DNA of 64,000 nucleotides from Ceratobasidium sp. AG-K (GCA_037039685.1 JAWNGF010000002.1:868001-932000); one strand, 5' to 3'; counted from the stretch's first letter, positions 33,146 through 44,965 are shown. Notes: generated from the sequence alone by a model not told the origin. Numbers and translations are program-made.

Positions 33146-35263
33146 CTAGAACTTGAATTCCTTCTCCTTGTTCTTGCCCTTGGACTCCGCCTTGGCCTTT
33201 CGCTTTGCACTCTCCTTGGAAATCAAGTCTGAGAAGTCCTCCTTGTTGGCTGAGCCAGGGACACCCGCGTTGCCTCTCGACATGGCATCGTATTTGGCGC
33301 GTATTTGGTCCTGGGTAAGACCCTCGAGCTCGGACGCGTCGAGCGAGATGTCCACGCCATCTCGGCGCTACAATACCATAATATCAATATACAGCAAACA
33401 AGTTGAGTAAGCGTAGACGTACCCTGGTTGATCGCTCCTCGCCCAACACTGGCACTCCAGCTGCACTCGCTCCGACCGAACCCAAATCGTACCCACGCTC
33501 GCTGCCCATAAGTCCACGCACCGCTGTCTGCCGCTCGGGAACGACCTGGTACAGCTGCTTCGGCGGGCCACCAGTCGTGGTCTCGACCGTGTCGCGCTTG
33601 CGAAGCTCGAGGAAATCGGGCGTCTCGATCCCGCCAGGAACAGTAGACACCACCGACGTGAGGCCTGAGGGCGTTTCGAGCCCGGAAGGAGTCTGCAGGC
33701 CATCTGCGGGAGCTGCGGGTTCCTCCGTTTCGTCTTGTTCCATTTCTTCCTCCTCTTCTTCGGATTCTTCCTCCTCCTCGGAGTCTGGCGGGTGGCGAGT
33801 TGGTATTTGAGTATATTTGGGATGGATGCGCGCGACGTACCTTCCTCTTCGGGCTCGAGTTCACCCCACAGCGTTCTATCAATAGGTTCGGTCTCCTGCA
33901 AACAGAGTTCAGCTTGGGGAATGTGTGGCTACGATTGTTCTCACCTCGGCCTCTGGCTTCGCTAATACACCAAACACGTCACCATATAGCGGCCTGTTGT
34001 ACTCATCCAGTGGCGGTTTGCCCCATCCTCCAGGATGGAAACCCCATTGCGCACTATGCACAAGTTCAAAAATACAAACAAACGAGAAGAGTTTGAATGC
34101 TCACCCCTCTGGGATAGGCGCATTGAGTCCAGGAATTTTGAGCGTGGGGTAGCTCGGTGGCGGGCCGAATCTTTGCATGCTAATCAGCCAAGGTGGAGGG
34201 GCGAGAGGTGGGATGGAAAGTGCCTCCACAAGTTCAGGAGAGAGGTCGCCCGGTCGCTTTTCTTTTAAAGAGGTCTCAAACTCTTTACCCTCATAGTACC
34301 TGTCCGAGATCCAAGTTAAACACAGCCCACAAACAAACAAAATAACTCACATTTCGCCATATCCAGTCAAGGGAGGCTTGGTCTGGAACTTGAAAAACGC
34401 ATCATGAAGCTTTTGATAGTCAATATCGATTTTACCCATCTTGGGTTGCACTCGTTCGCGTGTCTTGGCTTTCAAGCTCATGTTGGCTTCCTTCTCCTTG
34501 ACTGCGTCTCGCATGGTGGCGATACCAGTATCGGCGATGAACGCGGGAAGCTGGAACGGAGGCTTCTCGATACCACGCTTGCCCTGGAGATAGTCTCGCT
34601 TGGCCGACCAGTGCGCGGGAATGGGAATCGTGTTGCGGTAAGACTTGAGATGAAGTAGTAAGCGTGGGTCCGAGGCAGAGACATCGGTCCATTCGACGAC
34701 CTCGGGTTTTTTGACGAGCTGTTTGAGTTCGGCGACCGAAAGCCTCGCCATTTTCTTCTGCTTTCGTTTGGACATCGTTTTCTTCTCGCCGTCAGAGGCC
34801 TCATCGTCCGAGGGCATCTCTTCGTCTGAGTAGATCACATCACCCTTAACATTGGGTTTATCTTCGCTATTCTGGTCAAGAGTTAACAAAAGTCAGCGAC
34901 ACGAGCGCTATGAGACTACGTACCCCTGTAGACGACTCTGACGCCTGGAAACGGGCAAAAACGTCGGAGAACGCTTCCAGACCAGGCGCTTTAATATCAA
35001 TCGCCTCAGACACGTACTCGACATCACTCTGTCCATCTACATCCATTCCCCGGTCTGATCCCTCCTCGAACTGCCCGAGATGACAATGTCAACAAACACG
35101 TTGACGAGAAATAGCGATTACGCACCTTGACTTTGGGCGCGGCCTCAGATCCATTCTGATCCTTCTTGGCCTTATTCTTTGCCCTTCGGAGTTGGTTCTT
35201 TGACTTTGCCTTGGCTCCAGGTTTCGTTACTCCATTTGTGGACGGATCGACGGTGACTGGCAT
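33146..35263 (-). CDS. Splicing factor 3B subunit 2 (SF3b145/CUS1)
   Basis: A multi-exon gene on the minus strand. The N-terminus (MPVTVDPSTNG, then KSKNQLRRAKNKAKK) is basic, then acidic (SDVEYVSEAIDIKAPGLEAF). The core domain is unmistakable: RKQKKMARLSVAELKQLVKK, PEVVEWTDVSASDPRLLLHL, KSYRNTIPIPAHWSAKRDYL, then QGKRGIEKPPFQLPAFI and KIDIDYQKLHDAFFKFQTKP. This is followed by the PSP domain (PPLTGYGEMYYEGKEFE, then PGDLSPELVEALSIPPLAPP) and GLNAPIPEGAQWGFHPGGWG. The C-terminus ends with SLDASELEGLTQDQIRAKYD and a Lys-rich tail. SF3B2 is part of the U2 snRNP SF3b complex that anchors the branch site. Glu-rich runs in the middle come from GAA/GAG repeats. No frameshift is evident. The start codon lies 132 bases from the divergent D-serine dehydratase gene. 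Confidence 0.93.
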
Positions 35264-35395
35264 CGTTGGAGGGAACAACTTGTAATGCCAATTCCATAGT
35301 GGCTGTACAACTTTCCCTTCTGAGCGCTTAATCACCTCCGCATATAAGATCTCACTTCCTGAACTAACTCACTTTCAGCCCACCATCAGAGCAAC
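35264..35395. promoter_or_regulatory. 132-bp bidirectional promoter (SF3B2 / D-serine dehydratase)
   Basis: The two start codons point away from each other with only 132 bases between them, so both core promoters must share this interval. No clear TATA box is visible on the SF3B2 side; CATATAAGA lies at about 35341-35349, roughly 50 bases before the dehydratase ATG. Confidence 0.6.
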
Positions 35396-36999
35396 ATGCC
35401 GCATCATAGGCGCGAGCCCTACCATGTCAACCTCTTTACTCCCGGTCTTCCTCCTCAGACTCTGACCCCACATGCATATACGCACCTTCCCGACAAAGCC
35501 GCCCTCGTGTCCGAATTTCGTGGCAAGACGTTAAGTCAACTTCGAACCCCTGCGCTGGTCATCGATCGTTCGACCTTTGCAGAAAATTGTGCTCGGATGC
35601 ACGAGAGAGCAAACCGACTTGGTACACTGTTTCGTGCACATGTGAAAACACACAAGGTTGGCTCTTTATTTACAATATCCTCGGCCATTAATCCTCTGCA
35701 GACTGCTGAAGGTGTCCGACTGCAACTCAAAAGTTCTGCCGCAGAGACAAGCTCAGTGGTTGTTTCCACGATCATGGAAGCCTGGAGCATCGCCCGTGCC
35801 GGCTTGGTTGCTGATGGCACCGTCACCGATGTGGGTTGAGCCTCTCGGAATTGTTGCATATCATTTAACTTTCAATAAGATTCTATACGGCCTTCCAGTA
35901 TCCCCTGCCAAAATAGCCGACCTACACCAGCTTCGAGCAGCACTAGCCGCCCATGGCGCGGTCCTCCGCCTCATGATCGACCATCCATATCAAGTGCGAG
36001 CTCTTGAAGCATTTGACCGTGAGCACCCTCCAACGAACCCAGCTCTCTCGGAATGGAGTGTCTTTATCAAAATAGACGTCGGGACCAGGTATGTCTTTAC
36101 TTACCCGTCTGCCATTTAGCTCGTTTCCTCAATTACGACTAATAGACGAGCCGGAATCGAACACCACTCGCAGGACCTCACCGGCCTGATCGACACTATC
36201 ATCACACTCCCTTCGCGCTCGGTCTCCATCCACGGATTCTACGCCCATGCAGGTCATTCGTACTCCTCGACCTCGCATGACCAAGCTTCTGGCATACTCC
36301 ATGAGAACTCACGGCTGTCAACGCCGCCGCAGGGCACGCCCTACAAAAATACCACGCTTTAGGGCTATCCGAGCCAGCCTTTGTGTTGTCAGTGGGTGCG
36401 ACTCCAACTGCTCACGTCGCAGTCGAAGGGAATCTCCAAGTCCCGAATCCGTTGCACGGTGCAGTCGAGCTTCACGCTGGGAATTATCCTATGCTCGACT
36501 GTCAACAACTTGCGACCAACCTTGTCGAGACGAAGCACGTGTCTCAGAGAGTCTTGGCAAGTGTGGTATCATATTATACTGGGCGAGGGGAAGGGGATGA
36601 AGCTATGTGTGATGTAGGTGCGATAGGGATGAGTAAAGATCATGGTCCGTATCCTGGATATGGACAAGTGGTGGGTGTTATACGTGACGGTGAACAACAC
36701 AGCTGGGAACCACGGGAAAGTGGATGGATGCTGGGCCGGATTAGCCAAGAGCATGGAATCCTCACAAGGTCCAGCAAGCATGCCCCAGAACAGGAGCAAG
36801 ATATCTTGAGGTTGGGTGATGTAGTGGGTAAGTCCAAATCTCGAGCCGTGTTGACTCACCTAACCCTGTTTTAGCCATTATTGGCCAACACGCCTGCCTC
36901 ACCGCGGCAGGACACCAATGGTACTATATTGTCGACTCAAAAGACGAGAGTAAAGGAACTAAGGTCGTCGATGTCTGGGTTCCCTGGAAAGGGTGGTAA
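35396..36999 (+). CDS. D-serine dehydratase (PLP, alanine-racemase fold), one-base frameshift
   Basis: Exon 1 (35396 to about 35655) contains LRTPALVIDRSTFAENCARM and FRAHVKTHK, where the last Lys is the expected pyridoxal-phosphate-binding residue. Later exons give FIKIDVGTRRAGIE, FYAHAGHSYSSTSHDQASG, AFVLSVGATPTAH, ELHAGNYPMLDCQQLA, MSKDHGPYPGYG and IIGQHACLTAAGHQWYYIVD. The last supplies the His-x-Cys pair that binds zinc in eukaryotic D-serine dehydratases. The stop is at 36997-36999. The enzyme converts D-serine to pyruvate and ammonia in the cytosol. At 36300-36306 the frame of ASGILHE does not match that of ELTAVNAAAGHALQKYH; one missing G (GAGAAC for GAGGAAC) explains it, and no intron fits. 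The gene is convergent with HEL2, with only 38 bases between the stop codons. Confidence 0.88.
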
Positions 37000-37037
37000 A
37001 TTCCGTACTAGCACGATGTATGCACTACAATACACCC

Positions 37038-39542
37038 TCAATTGGGAAATGAACCCAACGTGAACAACGTCTCCTTGCCCTTCTTCTTCTTCCCCTTTCC
37101 AGTGACCACCGGCGCAACCTCTTCTTCAGCAAGTGGCGGCGTAGGCGCTCCTCCCCACACATTCTGCTGTGGTGCGTTCTCTCCCGCGATCCGCTTCAAT
37201 GACTGGTTTCCGCTCATCTTTGGTATGGCCACCCTCGACCCGGCCGAGCTTGGCAATTCGGGGAATGCACTCGCACTCGAAATAGGTGGGGCACGAGCAG
37301 CGGGCCCTGTCCTAGCGGGTTCAGGCGCGCGTGCTGGGGCAATAATCAAATGCTGGGACTGCTGCGCTCCGCCAGTACTCCAAGGCGTAGCAGAACTCGA
37401 CCCAGATCGCGAGCTACCGGCACCACCAAGTGGAGGGAAAGCAGCTGGTTTAACTGGCTTTGGTGCTGCGCTGACTTGTAATGCCGGCGGGGCGGGGGTG
37501 CTCAGTCCGGCTGCGATGCGGTCGACACGGTCCCATACTGCATCTGCTGCACGAGACGAGCCACGCGAGCGACGTGAAGGTGCAGTCGAGTGCTTGACGT
37601 TCAGAACTCGCCCGCTAGCTATATCTGCGAATCCGGACCCAAGAGCAGTCGGGGTGAGAGACGGGAATTGATCGCGTTGCTGCCAGGGCAGATGGACATA
37701 AGTGACCCATCGAAGGTAGATGTATAACGCACGTACCTCAATTTTCATCCCGTTCCAAGCATTTAGGACGTCTTTTCGTTTCTCTTCGTCAAATAATGGA
37801 ATTAGACCGTTGACAATCGTCGACATGGCGTTCATGTTCTCATCTAATACTGTATGGATCGTCCCAAGCATGTGTTTGGCACTCGATTCGGATGATTTAA
37901 ATGACCTTATTGCACCTCTCACGGCGGTTACACCGTTCGGAGATGCATGTAGATTGAGTAGGCTCAGGAATTGGTTATGCCGTCTAATAAAATACGGTGA
38001 GTGAAAGTTCCATCTGCGATTTGTTCCACTTACTCTAGGGTCTCCGGATCAACATCTGGATCTGGCGTCCTCGTAGGTGACGGCCGAACGGGTTCTTGTT
38101 GCAGCGTAGCGCTTCCGCTCTGTGTGTTCCCTCCTTCTACAGTCAGCGAGGATCCAAACGCAGCCCGGCGGCTGCCTCCACGAGGGGCAGAGCCTGGCGG
38201 AGGTCCGGGTTGTGGAGGTGGTTGAATCGCAGCGCGCGCGGGAGGATCTCTGCCTCTTCCTTCGTTGGAGTTGGAGGACGACTGTTCCCTTCGCGGCTCG
38301 TTTCGTTCTCCCCTGCCCCTGTCTCCCCGCCCACCCCCGCTGCCGGCTCCCGTGACCGTTCGCCCAAATACAAATCCGGTTTCTACGCGACGTGCATCTC
38401 GTTTATCCTTGTTGGACATTTGTGATCCATGAGCGTCCATTTGGTGGCCTTGAAGATCTAGCTGAGTTGCAAATACGACGAATTTTTGTTCGAGACATGT
38501 ATGATGGGTGCAAGGATAATGTTGGTCTTTAAAGTGCTGCTCAAGTTGCTCGTAGTTGCGGAAGCTGTAAGAAACATTAGGTCAATCACGCGGGAACACA
38601 ATCGAGAACATACTATTGATCCCGGATTCCTTCACGTTTACAAACAAAACACTCTTCATGGTGTTCACGGAGGTGACCAAGTAGCTCGTCGTCGCCAAAG
38701 AAGCATTCTCGACAGAATTGACACATTGGATGGACTACGTCGGGGAGTCCTGCATCAGCTTTTTCTTGGGCGCTGAACCGGCGAGTGTGAACAGAGGGCA
38801 TATGGAGACTAAATGTAACGTGGGAATAGAGTGTGTGTTCATGCGCAAAAATCTTCTTGTGACGAATACACAAGTCACTGTCTCGGAAGTTAGAATGGTG
38901 TGGCGCACCCATCATTGAAGGTACGTACCAGATGATCGAATCGTGCTTGTCCTTGGCGTGCCACTTGAGATCGTTCCACCCCTGGGCGACAAAATCGCAG
39001 TCCTCATCCGGACAATTGAATCGGAGCAAGATCAAAGTTTCCTCCATCATCTCTTTGGTCTCGAACGATATTTGCAGTTTCGGATCAGAGAAAGGGGTAT
39101 CATTGGGTGTAAACTCGGCATGCGATTTCGTAGCAGATGTCGTGAATATAACCGACACTTGGGGATGCTACAAGCGCGCGAGGTCAGCCACCCCGCCACC
39201 CATTAGCCACACCCAGATTCCCACCTTGCAGAAAGTGCAATCCGCCTTTTTATACAGGGCTCGAAGCCGGAGAGCGCAGACATGACACGTGCGATGGTTG
39301 CATTCAGACAAGGCGTAGAACTTGACGGGTTCGGCACAGATCCAGCATAGACCCTCGTCGTTATCGTTGGAGTCCTCTAATTTTGGAACAGGTTGCACCG
39401 GGTTGGATGTTCCGTTCACGTTCGCATTGCCAGTTGTGGAAGTTCCTCCATTGGCTGCAGCACTACCCCCTCGGCCAGGGCGCCCACCTCTCTTTCCGCG
39501 ACCACGGCGATTATTAGAGCCACGGTTACTATTCGACGACAT
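37038..39542 (-). CDS. E3 ubiquitin ligase HEL2/ZNF598 (ribosome-collision sensor)
   Basis: The first exon (39542 leftward) has an Arg/Gly-rich start (RGRGKRGGRPGRGG) and then the RING finger: CWICAEPVKFYALSECNHRT, CHVCALRLRALY, CTFCK. It continues with the conserved linker and zinc fingers: FNCPDEDCDFVAQGWNDLKW with HAKDKH, LCIRHKKIF, HPMCQFCRECFFGDDELLGH with LREHHEECFVC, and YPCTHHTCLEQKFVVFATQL with DLQGHQ. A Pro/Ser-rich region follows, then a C-terminal block ending with a Lys-rich tail (KGKKKKGKE, TLFTLGSFPN). An intron within KIE/QRDQFPSL removes a short in-frame stretch. HEL2/ZNF598 recognises collided ribosomes and ubiquitinates small-subunit proteins to start ribosome quality control. 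It shares a 173-bp upstream interval with the F-box relic. Confidence 0.93.
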
Positions 39543-39715
39543 ATTGACAAGTAAGATAATCTGTTGTGGTAGACGGGAAGAGAGCGCGGGTGGCCAGCGG
39601 CGAGGAATGGGTCAGACCCGCTCGGTACCGAACCGTGTGACTAATCTCGAAATGAGTCACATGACTGCCATATCGGGAACACCAGCAGCCGCACCTCCTT
39701 GATATATAAACTTAT
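39543..39715. promoter_or_regulatory. Intergenic promoter between HEL2 and F-box gene
   Basis: 173 bases. Contains TCACATGAC at about 39656-39664 and GATATATAA just before the F-box ATG. That TATA-like run is only about 10 bases from ATG 39716, too close to serve that start codon. Confidence 0.45.
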
Positions 39716-40144
39716 ATGGATCCTAATTCGACTTCTACCACCCATCGAATATTCAACATCCCGGAAATTGTTGATAATATTGTTCGAAACTTGAACCGGC
39801 GTGAACTTGTTCGCCTTGTGACTGCGTCAAAGGCAGTTCTTCAGATACACCGCGCCACTCCTTTGGGAAATCTTAGTACATCTAGATTTTAAAGCGCTAC
39901 GCAACCTGGTAGTCCCAGACTTCAATTGGAAAGCGGTGCACCCTCGAGATTTCAGGTGAAATATGGTACGCCGTTGCTGTTAATTTGCAAATGGCATCGT
40001 TCAGGCCGATGCCCGCAGTTGCACGACGCTGAGCCGCTTGCTGTCAACAATCTAAGCCGATTCAATATCTATGCTCCATACGTCAAGCGGCTGCAACATC
40101 CCAACATATGCGACGGCCCCTATCTAGATTGGGCCAGTTTCTAA
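39716..40144 (+). pseudogene. F-box-type gene, frameshifted and shortened
   Basis: ATG 39716 opens HRIFNIPEIVDNIVRNLNRR and ELVRLVTASKAVLQIHRATP, the pattern of an F-box (I-P-E-I-x-x-x-I). Expected continuation WEILVHLDFKALRNLVVPDF lies in the next frame, because one base is missing in the TTT at 39862-39864. As written, the frame ends at 39892 after 58 codons. A further stretch, LSRFNIYAPYVKRLQH (about 40048-40095), resembles the segment after the F-box in agaricomycete F-box proteins, but it cannot be joined in phase and stops at 40144. No leucine-rich-repeat region follows. F-box proteins select substrates for SCF ubiquitin ligases. Given the extra phase problem and the missing C-terminal part, this is probably a relic, although the first break may be an indel error. 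Confidence 0.55.
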
Positions 40145-40873
40145 TCTCAGCGGGCAGGGTAGATAGCGAAGTCAAATGAGGGAGTATGAACAGGGCTATC
40201 GACTGAAATACCCGACGGGATAGGAGACAGGCCATATGTGGGGATCTGTCACGTGCCTCGGGGTACTATGCTAAGACACCCCGAATCTTCGTACTGTTAA
40301 GATATATGGCAAACCGGACCCTGGCACTACACAAGATCCCCAGTGCTACAATCTCTTTCGCTTCGCGGGGCTCATACCCCGGGATATACATGGGAAAGTC
40401 TGCCCCCCATTTTCTCACGATTGTTCTCCCGGGTCGTTGGGGAGTGCCCAGACATTCAAACTTTGGCCAAACGGCGTCTATTGCGAATTGTTGGGCCAAG
40501 CTGCCAGTGGTGGCACATCTCTGCAAGCAGACAGTGACACCATAAAAGGGCTCAATCGATCACTCGAACAGCTACGTTCTTCAAGAGGCCCCGCAAACGA
40601 ATATATGGCTTCAAACTGGAGGTTTGTCAACGATACGAGCATATTATGGTTGTGCGAGTGAGGCATAGTTTTCCAGTGGTTGACTCCTCAATATATAAGG
40701 AACCAGCCGTTGATACGCATTTCAGAAGCTAATTGTGATGCGACAATTAAACAATAGAAAAATGTTATGTGTGAGCATATAAACGCTGAAGTTCAACTTT
40801 GGTTGGTCACGGTGTACGCTGGGTCAGTGCTGACAAACGACGCTCCATCATAATCCTTAACGGGTGATATCTT
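40145..40873. other. Intergenic, no gene recognised
   Basis: About 730 bases between the F-box relic and the SMI1-domain gene. Overlapping frames at 40266-40666 on both strands have no family features. Some of this may be decayed F-box sequence and the 3' part of the SMI1-domain gene. Confidence 0.4.
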
Positions 40874-42374
40874 TCAGCTGTTTCTATACATAATTGGTTG
40901 AACGTACCTAAAACTTCCACGATTACTGAAAACAGGATTCCAGTCGGCATAGTTGACCCCAAGCCAAGCTGGTAAAGCGCCTTCCCCCATAGATCGTTTA
41001 GCGTCAGCTACTAAGGACGGCTCGATCAACCACCAATGCGCCGCGGCTTCTTCATCCACCTCGCTGATCTGCAGCACGCGGTGCAAGACTGGAAGTTGAT
41101 CTGTTCGATGCGTTTGATAACCGGAACCTTCAAACATTCGGTACTCGACTTTGAGGCTCCGGCGATCTGTGTCCCAGAATATCTCGTCAATCGGAAGGAG
41201 AGGGGTAGTTTGTGATAGGTTGTATGACCCCAGACCATTAGAGACCGCCAAAAAGTCCTGAATAGCAATGTTATTGGTGGCTGTATGCAGAATTATCTGG
41301 TCTGAGCCCACACCTTGTAGTCTTCCGGAAGCTGGATTCCGAGTCGCGTTTCGGCTAGCACAATACGCCTTGGCGATGCCGGCCTACATAAGAAGGGAAT
41401 AACAGATTCGTGCTCGTCTTCCTGCAACTCGACCTCCCTCGCTTCAATCTCGTATAATAAGGTGGCCCAGGACAGATCCGCGTACGATCGAGGTTCTCCA
41501 GAACTTAGTCTGGTGTTGAGTGCGTTCACGACTTCAATTGTGATTTCCCTGGCACGAGCCTTGGTCAAGCCAGTGATCGACTCAAGGATAGACGTATCGG
41601 CTAGAATGCGACCGGCCCGTGGGGTGAAAGCTACATCCCGAGCCGCGCTTGAAACCAGGTTTACGATTCGAGCCCCAATCAGACGAAGCATCTTTCGAGC
41701 CAGATTCCAGTCGTGATATTTGACCGCTAGATCGAGAGCTATTGCGTGGGGACGAGAATCCGGCCACTCTTGCACGAGGAGGGGCATACTTTGCTCGATA
41801 AAGACTTCCAGGATGCCGAGCGCTCGAAGTTCTAACTCTGCACTAGGAAGGCTCTGGAACCGGTCACTTTTTGCTGGAATCAGCTACGTACAAGAAACAC
41901 CTGAATGTACTTACTCGGGTCTGTTCGGATGGCCAACATCTCTTGGATCTCGCGCCAGCGATCCACAACCGAAGAGTCAACTAGCATTGATGGAGCTACG
42001 CCATGTTCCACTGCGCAAAAGTGGGACCTCTGCATAATCTCTATCTGATATTCCGTATAACCCAGTTGTTCGAGCCTAGCCGACCAATTAGACACGCCCG
42101 TCGGGATAAAGTTTGCCCCTCTCCAGATTAATTCGAGACCGACACGATCAACTGCATCACGGACGAAATCGAGCGAAAAAGACCGATCCCTACTCTGGCC
42201 AGACAGAGTAGGATCCCATATGGCGGCAACAATTTCTGCGGAATCGCCAAAGTGACCGTGCAGAGCCATATCCCGGGCAACAACTGTAGCAATCTCGACG
42301 ACAGCATGGTCATCGTCTGCGTGTAAAATTCGACCGGGTTCGCCGGCAAGGCGAAGTTCAATGTATCTAGTCAT
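40874..42374 (-). CDS. SMI1/KNR4-like domain protein
   Basis: Three exons or more on the minus strand. The first (42374 leftward) starts MTRYIELRLAGEPGRI and encodes a mostly helical region of unknown family. The second (about 41866-41311) includes LAVKYHDWNLARKMLRLIGA and VVNALNTRLSSGEPRSYADL. The C-terminal part fits the SMI1/KNR4 fold: LAETRLGIQLPEDYK joined after an intron to DFLAVSNGLGSYNLS, then PLLPIDEIFW. In yeast KNR4 coordinates cell-wall synthesis with signalling; in bacteria the same fold serves as immunity proteins. Here the role is unknown. The 3' end is uncertain, because a GTACGT donor lies just before the terminal stretch and a further exon may follow. Confidence 0.7.
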
Positions 42375-43027
42375 GAGAGAGGCAGAGATTGCTGTAGCCC
42401 CCGCCCCCGAGTTTTAAGAGTCCCGTAGGGTGATCACAACCGCCCAGAGCAGACCTTGGGCGACCCCGCGGAAAAGCAATGCTCACATGGTTTCAGGTTC
42501 GTTTTCATTTCGAGCATAACTCTCGGTACTGCCGCCCATGGTGCTTTCAGGTGTTGTGGAAAGTGCAAGCCAATGGAGGTTTCCGTATGCATGAATCCAA
42601 AAATGGTAACAAAGGTCCTCCAAAAGGAGGCCCCGGCTGCTCCCGCTCGCCACAAACTAATCCAAATACGCAGCTTCGACGCTTGATTGCAGGTCTATCG
42701 ATGGACTAACGCCCAGTAGCCCTGTTAAGTTATTATGGAAAATAGTTAATCGTTTTCAGTGACATAGACGACGCGCAGCGTTTACATGGTGGCTTGGTCG
42801 TCGTGCGAAAATTCCTCGCAACGAATGGTAGGCATACTGTATCTCACCAGAGCAGCCAAAATCGGCTATTGTTATGGTTCGTACTGGACCTGACCTGGCG
42901 CAAACATTGCAATTGATGATCTTCATGGGCGCTTATTTGTCATCGTCACCGTTCGATCTTGGCCTTCCGCTCATCCTTGCCTAGTCAATCCTCAAATCCC
43001 AAACTACAGTATTACTCACGTATCATA
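42375..43027. other. Intergenic, no gene recognised
   Basis: About 650 bases. Frames at 42434-42709 on both strands have no family signature. It contains the promoters of the SMI1-domain gene and of the Rab geranylgeranyltransferase gene, which are divergent. Confidence 0.45.
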
Positions 43028-44405
43028 ATGGTCGGAACGTTTTCAAAATGAGAGGAGATTACGCTCAATCTTGTCCTAGTAGCATGGGATCAAACGAGTC
43101 CAACAAACAGAGGAGACGCTAAAGGCGCAGCGAGATCGGGAACGAGCCAAGATCGATCGCTATATTGTAGTTGAGACGGATTTCTTTGAACGAGTAAGTT
43201 TTCGTGGACATGAAGGGCCAAGTAAGGACCTAGCGCGAACTATTCAAGCGAACGAGACACGATCTGAGCAAAGAATCCCTTGAGGCGACAACGGCTTTGC
43301 TGGGCTTGAATCCCGAGCTTTATACTGCTTGGAACTTTAGGAGAACTGTATTGGCCGACGGCATATTTCCTCAAAGGTTAGAGTTAGGAAGTTTATCTCG
43401 TACAATGGTCCTGAGACGTGATCCATACAGTTCTCCTACCGAGATATTCACGGCCTTGGATGGGGAGCTATCCCTCACGTTGGCCGCCTTGCAAGTTCAT
43501 CCAAAGGTGTATTGGCTTTGGAATCACCGTCGTTGGTGCTTGGAAAACCTTCCCGATGGTCCACCCGATGCCGAGAAATCATGGAAATCGATGACCTGGG
43601 CACGGGAGTTGGCCATTGTCGAAAAGATGCTCAACCGTGACGCGCGCAACTTTCACGCTTGGGACTACAGGCGATACGTCATCTCCTCTATGCCCGAGTC
43701 CGACCGCCGCTCGTCAGATTCCGAGCTAGCGTACACCACCAGCAAAATTGAGCAAAACTTTTCGAACTTTAGCGCATGGCACCAGCGGACTAAAGTCCTT
43801 GGTACAATATGGCGAGATCATCCGGATGTAGAGGCATCTGCGAAGCCTGAAGGTGCCCGATTCAGACCGTCTTATCAATAGGTTCTCATCTCGCATTGGT
43901 AGAATTTGAGTTTGTGAGGAATGCGTTGTGGACTGATCCAGGGGACCAAAGCGCCTGGCTGTATCACCGGTGGCTCATTGGACAAGGTTCATATTTCACC
44001 TCGTTCCCACTTCAAACAGTTTCCGTTGAAGTTTAACCTAGGCGACGACATCGATACGCTCAAATCAGAAATAACCTCGATCGAAGAACTCGTTGCCGAA
44101 GTCGGAACTGATAGTAAATGTAAGTATCATGATGCCATCTATGCTTATCTCATCCGCTGACAATCTCCACCTCCACAGGGCCCCTTCAAGCACTCGTGCA
44201 CTACAAGAGCTTGTTGACTTCACATGATCCGGCCGCAAAGTCTAGCCTCCTGCGGGAATGTAGGGGTCTAACCGAGCAGCTCATTCAAGTCGATCCTATG
44301 CGGTGCCAAATGTACCAAGACCAGCGTGAGCCAGCTACTAGAATGGCCACAGAGTGGAGTTTTATTGACATAGAAGCACTAGTCCATAGTTTGGCCGGCG
44401 AGTAG
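43028..44405 (+). CDS. BET4: Rab geranylgeranyltransferase alpha subunit
   Basis: The ATG at 43028-43030 is directly followed by an intron ending TAG before CATGGGATC, so the protein starts M-HGIKRVQQTEETLKAQRDRE, as in other BET4 proteins. The prenyltransferase alpha repeats are clear: LGLNPELYTAWNFRRTVL, VHPKVYWLWNHRRWCLENLP, RDARNFHAWDYRRYVISSMP, NFSNFSAWHQRTKVL and TDPGDQSAWLYHRWLIGQ. Each has the conserved N-x-x-x-W-x-x-R spacing. Introns near 43190-43230, 43377-43431, 43850-43909 and 43986-44040 all join in phase, the last with GDDIDTLKSEITSIEELVAE. The C-terminus ends IDIEALVHSLAGE. With BET2 and the escort protein it attaches geranylgeranyl groups to Rab GTPases. The first intron donor, GTCGGA, is non-consensus. 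Confidence 0.93.
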
Positions 44406-44965
44406 CTGGGCTAGAGTCTGTTCGGTTGAAGTCATTTGTACGTTAAATTTGCTGCTATAAGCGTTCTTTCGGTATATTATGTGCTTCAAAGACCCCTAGT
44501 TGGTCTACAAAAGATGGCCCCAAAATTGCTTGGCCGAAAGCAAAGAAAAGGGGCGCCGTTCTACTGTGGTTCCTGACACAGGGCGCGGGCACAACGCACG
44601 GATCTAGCAAGCACGAATCGACAGAGCGGGTAGATGGTAGCGTGATCACACCACATGTCCGATGGCCAATAAATCGGTGGCCCGCTTAGACTCCATGGAA
44701 TCCAGGGACAAGCTCGTGAGATCACTTACCCCGCACTCGCCTTGCGCCGTCGCTGAATTTTCTAGCGTTTCCACAATCAAATAGATGTAGCTTTTTGCCG
44801 GTCGAGTCAAGGCGTTACAACATCGCTTGTTACGTACACTACCCCGCTTGCTCTCATATTTCAACCAGCGGAGGGGTACTCATCCCCGCTTTCTCACCAG
44901 TTTTCTACTACCCGCCTCCGACTCTTGACTAACGTCTTGTCGCAACCTGGGACTAGACCCGCCTC
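44406..44965. other. Intergenic; promoter of the first tandem MFS gene
   Basis: 560 bases without a recognised gene. Minus-strand frames at 44649-44455 and 44864-44646 have no family features. Confidence 0.45.

Noticed and set aside
33223..33901. 219-aa and 177-aa frames overlapping the 3' part of SF3B2
   Set aside because: They overlap the Glu/Ser-rich coding exons and introns of SF3B2 on the same strand and lack family features; parts of one frame are the true exon (ETEPIDRTLWGELEPEEE), the rest is read-through of introns.
43986..44040. Apparent frameshift in BET4 after WLIGQ
   Set aside because: A 55-nt intron ending ACCTAG joins G to GCGACGAC in phase, giving GDDIDTLK; the gene is intact.
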